Positions 15,595 to 20,440 of a stretch of DNA of 20,440 nucleotides are shown in pieces. Source of the DNA: a virus. Location of the stretch: the IMG/VR virus record IMGVR_UViG_3300021963_000812, positions 1 to 20,440 of that record; one strand, given 5' to 3'. The notes beneath the pieces were generated by a model, which made no database searches, was not told where the DNA came from, and was given only the letters and a program-made list of their open reading frames with translations. Position numbers and translations under genes: made by a program. The number at the start of each line of letters is the position of its first letter. Within the stretch, counting starts at the first letter, position 1.

Positions 15595-16108
15595 CGAGCT
15601 TCACCCAGTTGGTTGAGGATTCATCCCAGCGGTATCGGCCTTCTGGCCTTGGGACCGGAGCAACATACCTGAGTCCGTCTTCGCTGGCCACCCAGCTCGG
15701 GAAAGGAGGAACACTAGACTCGACCCACTCGTTTGTCTCTCGGTCGAACTTGTATGGGTATGCACCTTTGACCGTCGGTCGCGGCGGCTGAATTGGTCGC
15801 AAGGTTTCTTCGTTCAGCGTCCAGTTAGGCAGCAGGCTTGCCCGTGCTTCAGCAATCTTAGCCGCCTTTTCTTCGGCTGTCATCGGGCGAACGTGGTGAA
15901 TGTCCGTGTAAACGCCGTCCACCAATTCGTAGACGCACTCAGCGCAGACCTCAAACAGCCCTGCGGTTGGAGGAGCAACACGGACGAACCTCGCAAACTC
16001 AGGAGGCAGATTGTCGGTGTCTATACCGGGAAAAGCCTGCCGAAAGTTATCACCAAAAATGGGATGCTCGAAGGCTCTGCCGTCTTTGACTCGTATGTAT
16101 AGTTCCAT
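15587..16108 (-). CDS. Fibre-associated / fibre-assembly-like protein
   Basis: A 173-aa protein starting MELYIRVKDGRAFEHPIFGD, followed by NFRQAFPGIDTDNLPPEFAR. I associate this opening with accessory proteins encoded beside fibres in aquatic phages. The C-terminal half contains two repeats of a Trp motif: DRETNEWVESSVPPFPSWV and DESSTNWVKLDV. Its start overlaps the stop of the glycine-rich adhesin gene by one base (TAATG), and its end overlaps the oxygenase gene by eight. Function as an adhesin chaperone or tip component is inferred from context and style. Confidence 0.75.
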   Translation of the reverse strand: MELYIRVKDGRAFEHPIFGDNFRQAFPGIDTDNLPPEFARFVRVAPPTAGLFEVCAECVYELVDGVYTDIHHVRPMTAEEKAAKIAEARASLLPNWTLNEETLRPIQPPRPTVKGAYPYKFDRETNEWVESSVPPFPSWVASEDGLRYVAPVPRPEGRYRWDESSTNWVKLDV

Positions 16109-17016
16109 TATTCGTCTGCTGTTCGAGTTGACGGGAAAGACCTAGCGCATCCCGGCCAGATGATGCGGACTGCGCCGACTCGCCCAAGGCCGGAAGTGCC
16201 AGTACCGGATGATACCACACAGCAGCCACAATAAAGCGTGTAGCATCCCCCAAGACCACCACCTGCACCATATAAACCGCCAGCACCTCCAGCAGGTGTA
16301 TTATATGCGTAACCAAGCCCTCCGGTGCTTCCAGTAACACCTCCGCTGCCTCCTCCACCTCCTAAACCTCCGGCACCAGCAGTAGCGCCAGCAATACCAC
16401 CGGCTCCGTTTGCTCCACTCCCTAAGATCCCAGTCCCGCCGCCGCCACCCGAGCCACCAGTAAATAACATTAATTGTGGAGCAAAGCTTGCACAAGAACA
16501 ATTTTGACCGTCACCGCCGCCGCCACCGGCACCACCAGCACCAGCAGTGCCGCTGCCACCGGCACCATTACCGCCAGTACCTGAGTAACCGCCAGCACCG
16601 CCACCGCCAGATCCTGAGCCAGCACCACCGTTACCGCCACCGCATCCTGCAAATGTGCCGCCGAGGCCGCCAGCCGCAGTGTAGCCACCGCCGTTGCCAA
16701 GCGCCGCAAAACCACACGCATTGGCAATACTATCTCCCACGCTATAACTTGAACAGGTACGAGGTCTGCCTCCGCCAACGGTCATAGAATACGAGTTTCC
16801 CGGAATTACTGTTTTATTATTCCGGTATCCAAGACCGCCACCGCCAGATCTGCCTCCTCCAATAGCGATCATAGAAACTTTAGTTACACCAGCAGGCGCA
16901 ACCCATGAGTAAGTGCCCTCAGTGGTGTATGCTTGCTGGCCTGTAACTGGCCCAGTCTTACCACTCCACCCAAACGCCTTAGCCGACGCCGCACCTCGTG
17001 TAGTAATCGCTGGCAT
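16108..17016 (-). CDS. Glycine-rich adhesin-like tail fibre protein
   Basis: I chose the start at 17016 (MPAITTRGAASAKAFGWSG), 302 residues, eight bases after the preceding stop; the longer frame to 17130 overlaps that gene and gives Cys/His-rich shadow sequence. Residues 30-60 contain GTYSWVAPAGVTKVSMIAIG, the usual beta entry into a Gly-rich domain, then GLGYRNN and a beta segment. Residues about 108-255 are dominated by Gly, Ala, Ser and Thr runs. The C-terminus GAVRIIWPGCARSFPSTRT is an ending I know from aquatic phage glycine-rich proteins. Such regions can form polyglycine-II helix bundles at fibre tips, as in the T4-like gp38 adhesin. About 12 Cys residues are unusual for a phage surface protein and may pair. 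Variable loops between Gly runs are likely receptor contacts (inference). Confidence 0.8.
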   Translation of the reverse strand: MPAITTRGAASAKAFGWSGKTGPVTGQQAYTTEGTYSWVAPAGVTKVSMIAIGGGRSGGGGLGYRNNKTVIPGNSYSMTVGGGRPRTCSSYSVGDSIANACGFAALGNGGGYTAAGGLGGTFAGCGGGNGGAGSGSGGGGAGGYSGTGGNGAGGSGTAGAGGAGGGGGDGQNCSCASFAPQLMLFTGGSGGGGGTGILGSGANGAGGIAGATAGAGGLGGGGGSGGVTGSTGGLGYAYNTPAGGAGGLYGAGGGLGGCYTLYCGCCVVSSGTGTSGLGRVGAVRIIWPGCARSFPSTRTADE

Positions 17017-17024
17017 GGTGTCGT

Positions 17025-17480
17025 TTATTTGAACTGAGTCTGGCTGGCGAACACGATGAACGTGCGATCCGCCGTCTTGGTGATGGTGTAGGTGTAGATG
17101 TCCCAACTTGAGGCATTGCCAGCAGACCACGCAGTGCCGCCTTGGTATTTCGGCGTCACCGTGGTGCCATCAATCTGAAGCACGTTATTATAGTAGGCGG
17201 TCGCACCTGTTGCTACGATGTGAACACAGGAGATGGTCTGCCCGACATTGAGATAAGAGTTTAACGAACGCGCTTTTGAAAACGTAATGTTTAGCGTCCA
17301 GTTGGCAGTCGCAGAAGCACTGGCGTATATGACCGACTGGGAGTTGATCTCGTAGATAATCGTTCCAGTGGCCGCGACTCCGGTGATGGTCGTAGGCTCA
17401 ACCGCACTCGTCAGCGCAGCCCTGACCAGCGTAGGCTGGACAACCGGATTGTAGGTGAATGCTGAAGAGACCGTTGGCAT
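17025..17480 (-). CDS. Small beta-rich virion or fibre structural protein
   Basis: A 151-aa protein, almost entirely beta-like, low in charge. It ends NASSWDIYTYTITKTADRTF and then IVFASQTQFK, preceded by NNVLQIDGTTVTPKYQGG. This combination recurs in small structural genes I know from marine phages, beside glycine-rich fibre genes, where the function is not established. It begins two bases after the 148-aa gene. The close spacing and the matching composition of the 148-aa, 151-aa and glycine-rich genes suggest one fibre module. Confidence 0.78.
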   Translation of the reverse strand: MPTVSSAFTYNPVVQPTLVRAALTSAVEPTTITGVAATGTIIYEINSQSVIYASASATANWTLNITFSKARSLNSYLNVGQTISCVHIVATGATAYYNNVLQIDGTTVTPKYQGGTAWSAGNASSWDIYTYTITKTADRTFIVFASQTQFK

Positions 17481-17482
17481 TT

Positions 17483-17929
17483 TTAGTAGGCTCCGCCAAA
17501 CGCTGTGACCTGCAACGCAGTGCCAGCCGCAGTGGTAGTCACGGTCGTAGAGGCATAAAGCGCAAACGCCGCAGGTAGCACAAGAGGTGCCGGGAATGTG
17601 TAGGTCGTGGTAAACGCCGCTGCCGTGGTGCTTGGCGTCACTGCGGTGACCGCGATTTCAAGAATCATAAACGCGGTCGTGCCGTCCCAAAGCCAGATGT
17701 CCACGAGGTTGGCAGCGTTGATAGTCGAGATGCCTGTGCCAGCAGCGTTCACTTGGATCGAATCGATCCGCAGTCCGTTGGTGGAAACGGGAACGAATGC
17801 CGTGATGTTAGCACCGGCCAGCGATGCGGTAGCCGTGGGCGCACGGGTCGTGCAGGCGGTCTGCGCCACCAGCGTCAGCGTCTTGGCATACGGTGTCTGT
17901 GCGAAGATAGGTGTAGATGTAACGGCCAT
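17483..17929 (-). CDS. Small beta-rich virion or fibre structural protein
   Basis: A 148-aa protein rich in Thr, Ala and Val. GLRIDSIQVNAAGTGISTIN at about 52-71 and VDIWLWDGTTAFMILEIAVT at 76-95 form two clear beta blocks, a layout that resembles small structural or fibre-base proteins of aquatic phages. GGAGG nine bases before the ATG is the best Shine-Dalgarno in the window; it lies inside the last codons of the fibre gene. There is no membrane segment or signal peptide. The function is inferred from its neighbours. Confidence 0.78.
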   Translation of the reverse strand: MAVTSTPIFAQTPYAKTLTLVAQTACTTRAPTATASLAGANITAFVPVSTNGLRIDSIQVNAAGTGISTINAANLVDIWLWDGTTAFMILEIAVTAVTPSTTAAAFTTTYTFPAPLVLPAAFALYASTTVTTTAAGTALQVTAFGGAY

Positions 17930-17932
17930 AAA

Positions 17933-20440
17933 TTAAAATCCTCCAAAGTTATTTGCTAAGAAAATGTTGCTGCCTGTTGAGGCTGAACTTGAGCCAGCAG
18001 CAATCGTGATTGCTCCGCTTCCGTTGGTAATTGTTATGCCAGAGCCAGCCGTCAAAGTTGCTTTTGTCAGTGTATTTCCGGTCGTGTTGCCGATGAGCAA
18101 CTGGCCATCGGTGTATGTCGTCTGACCTGTTCCGCCCTTCGCCACCGTAACTGTATCACTCAGAGTCGACCCAGCCGCCGTGACGGTGATCGCTGCACTC
18201 CCGTCAAAATTGACGCCATTGATCGCGCGAGGAGTAGCGAGAGCCGTGGCTGTCGCTGCGTTGCCCGTGGTAGAGCCAGACGAGCCGCTGGCATTGCCGG
18301 TTAAATTCGCGGTGATTGTGCCAGCGGTGAAATTACCAGAAGCATCGCGGGCAACAATTGCAGAGGCAGTGTTGGCTGACGCTGCCGTCGTCGCGCTGTT
18401 TGAGACTTTAAGAGCAGTCGCAATTGTATCGAGCTTCGTGTCGGCAATTGCGGCGGATGCATTGATGTCTGCGTTCACGATAACGCCTGCTGCGATTGCG
18501 GTGGCATTTCCGACGCTCGACACATCGCCAGTCAGATTCGCATTCGTCGTTACGTTTCCAGCCGTCAGTCCAGCAGCCGTGCCGGTAATGTTCGTGCCGA
18601 CAAGTGATGCTGGCGTGCCAAGTGCCGGACTAGCTCCAAAGGATGTCAGCGAGGATGCGGTAACACCGGAAGCAAGAGTCGCGCCGGTGAGCGTGCTAGC
18701 GTCTGCCGTGATAGTGATTGCCGCAGTCCCGTCAAAGTTAGTTCCGTTGATTGCGCGCGCCGTGGCCAATGCTGTTGCCGTCGCCGCGTTCCCGGTCGTC
18801 GAGCCAGACGAGCCGCTCGCGTTGCCGGTGAGATTCGCGGTGATCGTCCCGGCGGTGAAATTACCGGACGCGTCACGCGCAACGATTGCCGATGCCGTGT
18901 TGGCCGATGCTGCGGTCGTCGCTGAATTGCTGACCTTCAGCGCAGTCGCAATCGTGTCCAGCTTGGTATCGACGATCGCGGCACTCGCATTGATGTCCGC
19001 ATTGACGATCACTCCAGCAGCGATTGCCGTCGCATTGCCAACGCTGGTCACATCGCCAGTGAGATTCGCGTTCGTGACTACGGTTGCGGCATTGCCGACG
19101 CTAGTGACACCTCCAGTGAGATTCGCATTTGTGATCACGGTCGCAGCGTTGCCGATGCTCGTGACACCTCCGGTCAAGTTTGCGTTCGTGACGACCGTGG
19201 CAGCGTTACCGACGCTGGTCACGCTACCAGTCAGATTTGCGTTTGTCACCACCGTGGCCGCAAAGCTGCCGGTGCCGCTGCCAGTCACGCCTCCGGTGAG
19301 CGTGATCGTCTGGTCGCCGGTGTTAGCTCCAGAGACCGAGGTCGTGCCGGTGACTGCAAGCGTCGGAGTCGATGCGCCAGAGACCACGACGGAATTGACC
19401 GAGGTCGGAACGATGGCTCCGAGCGTCAGACTGATTGCCGGCGTGGTCGTCGAGGTCGCTACGGTGCCGGACACTCCGTTCGCCGTCGTCACCGAAACGC
19501 TGGTGACCGTGCCGCTTCCGCCAGCCGCGACGAACGATGTATTCGTGCCGTCGCTCTGGAGCACCTTGCCGCTTGCTCCGACCTGAGATGGAAGCAAAGC
19601 GTTGAGCGCATCGTTCGCCGTGACCTGACCCGTGCCACCCTTGGCAATCGTCACAGTGTCCGAGAGCGTGCTGCCGGCAGCTGTCACCGTGATATTCGCC
19701 GTGCCGTTGAAGCTGGTGCCGTTGATCGTTCGTGCTGTCGCTAGCGCGGTTGCGGTCGATGAGTTCCCGGTCAGCGCAGCGGTGATCGTGCCTGCGGTAA
19801 AGTTGCCAGACGCATCACGAGCGACAATCGCGGACGCAGTATTCGCAGACGCCGCAGTCGTGGCCGAGTTGGAAACCTTGGATGCGGTCGAGATCGTCGC
19901 GAGCTTCGTATCCACGATTGCCGCGCTCGCGTTGATGTCAGCGTTGACGATCACGCCCGCTGCAATCGCTGTCGCGTTCCCGGTGCTCGTGACGTCGCCG
20001 GTCAAATTCGCGTTCGTGACTACGGTCGCTGCAAAGCTGCCTGTGCCGCTTCCGGTCACTCCACCAGTCAGCGTGATGGTCTGATCGCCGGTATTCGTTC
20101 CGCTGATCGCGCTCGTGCCAGTCACTGCCAGCGCCGGCGTCGAGGAACCGGAAAGCGTCACGGCGTTGACCGTCGTCGGCGTGATTGCACCGAGCGTAAG
20201 GCTGATCGCCGGAGTGGTCGTGCTAGTCGCTACGGAACCCGAGACACCGTTTGCAGTCGTCACTGATACGGAAGTCACGGTCCCAGATCCGCCGCCTGAT
20301 GCACTAATGGTGATTGATCCCGGTGCGTTCGCGATCGTGACACCGCTGCCGGCTGTCAGCGTTGCCTTCGCGAAATCTCCGTTTGAGCCGATGAGCAACT
20401 GCCCATCGGTTGACGCTCCGACCAGATCGAGGATCGAAGT
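17933..20440 (-). CDS. Long repetitive tail fibre protein, N-terminus outside the window
   Basis: At least 835 residues are encoded; the frame is open to the right edge. A TTG at 20398 could be taken as the start, but 14 more in-frame codons precede it and encode GASTDGQLLIG, the same motif found at residues 763-770 (TDGQLLIG), so coding continues beyond the window. The chain is low in charge and rich in Ala, Thr, Gly, Val and Asn. It is built from repeat families described separately, with the motifs VTSVSVTTANGVSG, TGDQTITLTGGVTGSGTG, ARDASGNFTAGTI and GGTGQTTYTDGQLLIG known from phage long-fibre and 'beta-strand repeat' proteins. It should form an elongated trimeric shaft. The end, ANNFGGF, carries no intramolecular chaperone or peptidase domain. 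The glycine-rich protein may serve as its tip. Confidence 0.88.
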   Translation of the reverse strand, partial: TSILDLVGASTDGQLLIGSNGDFAKATLTAGSGVTIANAPGSITISASGGGSGTVTSVSVTTANGVSGSVATSTTTPAISLTLGAITPTTVNAVTLSGSSTPALAVTGTSAISGTNTGDQTITLTGGVTGSGTGSFAATVVTNANLTGDVTSTGNATAIAAGVIVNADINASAAIVDTKLATISTASKVSNSATTAASANTASAIVARDASGNFTAGTITAALTGNSSTATALATARTINGTSFNGTANITVTAAGSTLSDTVTIAKGGTGQVTANDALNALLPSQVGASGKVLQSDGTNTSFVAAGGSGTVTSVSVTTANGVSGTVATSTTTPAISLTLGAIVPTSVNSVVVSGASTPTLAVTGTTSVSGANTGDQTITLTGGVTGSGTGSFAATVVTNANLTGSVTSVGNAATVVTNANLTGGVTSIGNAATVITNANLTGGVTSVGNAATVVTNANLTGDVTSVGNATAIAAGVIVNADINASAAIVDTKLDTIATALKVSNSATTAASANTASAIVARDASGNFTAGTITANLTGNASGSSGSTTGNAATATALATARAINGTNFDGTAAITITADASTLTGATLASGVTASSLTSFGASPALGTPASLVGTNITGTAAGLTAGNVTTNANLTGDVSSVGNATAIAAGVIVNADINASAAIADTKLDTIATALKVSNSATTAASANTASAIVARDASGNFTAGTITANLTGNASGSSGSTTGNAATATALATPRAINGVNFDGSAAITVTAAGSTLSDTVTVAKGGTGQTTYTDGQLLIGNTTGNTLTKATLTAGSGITITNGSGAITIAAGSSSASTGSNIFLANNFGGF
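18293..18526 (-). repeat. Fibre repeat family B, copy 3
   Basis: A 78-residue module beginning DVSSVGNATAIAAGVIVNAD. It lies 528 bases (176 codons) from copy 2. The DNA differs at many third positions although the protein is nearly identical. Confidence 0.85.
18821..19054 (-). repeat. Fibre repeat family B, copy 2
   Basis: A 78-residue module beginning DVTSVGNATAIAAGVIVNAD. It differs from copy 3 at only two residues. The similarity to copy 3 extends on through SGSSGSTTGNAATATALAT to the NFDG segment. Confidence 0.85.
19028..19255 (-). repeat. Four tandem 57-bp units in the fibre gene
   Basis: Four consecutive 19-residue units of the pattern TVVTNANLTGxVTSVGNAA, with small changes (Val/Ile, Ser/Gly/Asp, Val/Ile). 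The four DNA copies differ at many third codon positions. Unit number is a likely point of length variation between relatives. The first unit overlaps the end of repeat A copy 2, and the last passes into repeat B copy 2. Confidence 0.85.
19229..19513 (-). repeat. Fibre repeat family A, copy 2
   Basis: Second copy of the module beginning GTVTSVSVTTANGVSG, ending at TNANLTG, where it runs directly into the 19-residue tandem array. Copy 1 instead runs into repeat family B. Confidence 0.85.
19763..19996 (-). repeat. Fibre repeat family B, copy 1
   Basis: A 78-residue module beginning DVTSTGNATAIAAGVIVNAD and ending ITAALTGN. It differs from copy 2 at five residues, mostly in the LATISTASK segment. 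Confidence 0.85.
19997..20284 (-). repeat. Fibre repeat family A, copy 1
   Basis: About 96 residues beginning GTVTSVSVTTANGVSGSVAT and running through TGDQTITLTGGVTGSGTG to TNANLTG. Copy 2 at 19229-19513 matches it at most residues, with differences concentrated in the middle (ITPTTVNAVTLSGSSTP against IVPTSVNSVVVSGASTP). It is probably one structural module of the shaft. Confidence 0.85.

Noticed and set aside
16325-16787. Plus-strand proline- and histidine-rich frames
   Set aside because: They mirror the GGN-rich codons of the glycine-rich adhesin gene and have no independent support.
19028-19255. 57-bp tandem units as a CRISPR or minisatellite array
   Set aside because: They are in-frame 19-residue protein repeats within the fibre gene, with no unique spacers and heavy synonymous variation.
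18180-19586. 468-codon open frame on the plus strand
   Set aside because: It is the antisense of the repetitive fibre gene. Its Ala/Val/Pro-rich sequence follows from the codon bias and repeats of the real gene, and every neighbour is on the minus strand.
20396-20398. TTG as start of the fibre gene
   Set aside because: Fourteen in-frame codons before it encode GASTDGQLLIG, a motif repeated at the other end of the same protein, so the gene continues past the window.

Overview
This window is a 20.4-kb stretch of a tailed-phage (siphovirus-like) genome. Every credible gene lies on the minus strand, so the operon reads from high to low coordinates. Genes are packed end to end: many neighbours overlap by 1-8 bases (ATGA or TAATG junctions), and no gap without a gene exceeds about 150 bases. 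The only such gap is explained by a programmed frameshift. I see no tRNA, IS element, integrase, CRISPR array or host housekeeping gene. It could be a free phage genome or the structural block of a prophage. The fibre, adhesin and 173-aa proteins resemble sequence styles I know from aquatic and marine phages. The host cannot be named from this window. Base composition looks mid-50s % GC by eye, and most starts lack a Shine-Dalgarno-like sequence.

Layout in transcription order. (1) 20440-15587, fibre/adhesin block: a long repetitive fibre protein whose start lies outside the window, two small beta-rich structural proteins, a glycine-rich adhesin-like protein, and a protein of fibre-accessory type. 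(2) 15594-13794: a putative 2OG-Fe(II) oxygenase, a 77-aa unknown, a holin-like membrane protein, an 84-aa single-pass membrane protein and a 67-aa unknown. (3) 13772-11438, head genes: prohead protease with a scaffold-like tail, a decoration-like protein and the major capsid protein, followed by a convincing intrinsic terminator. (4) 11360-8345: three overlapping sugar-modification genes (a 565-aa double GT2 glycosyltransferase, a SAM methyltransferase and a GT9-like protein) inserted between capsid and neck genes. (5) 8328-5914, neck and tail tube: connector-like protein, gp10-like protein, gpU-like terminator, tail tube protein, and a tail assembly chaperone with an A AAA AAC -1 frameshift site. 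(6) 5912-68: a short tape measure, distal tail protein, hub-like protein, NlpC/P60-like protein, J-like tip protein and a 112-aa unknown. A further start codon appears at the left edge.

Together these genes build the capsid, a long non-contractile tail with tip complex, and separate receptor-binding fibres. Terminase, portal and endolysin are absent and presumably lie outside the window. The most notable points are the glycosylation cassette inside the morphogenesis operon, the terminator isolating it from the capsid gene, the frameshift site, and fibre repeats that keep their protein sequence while their codons have been almost freely exchanged.
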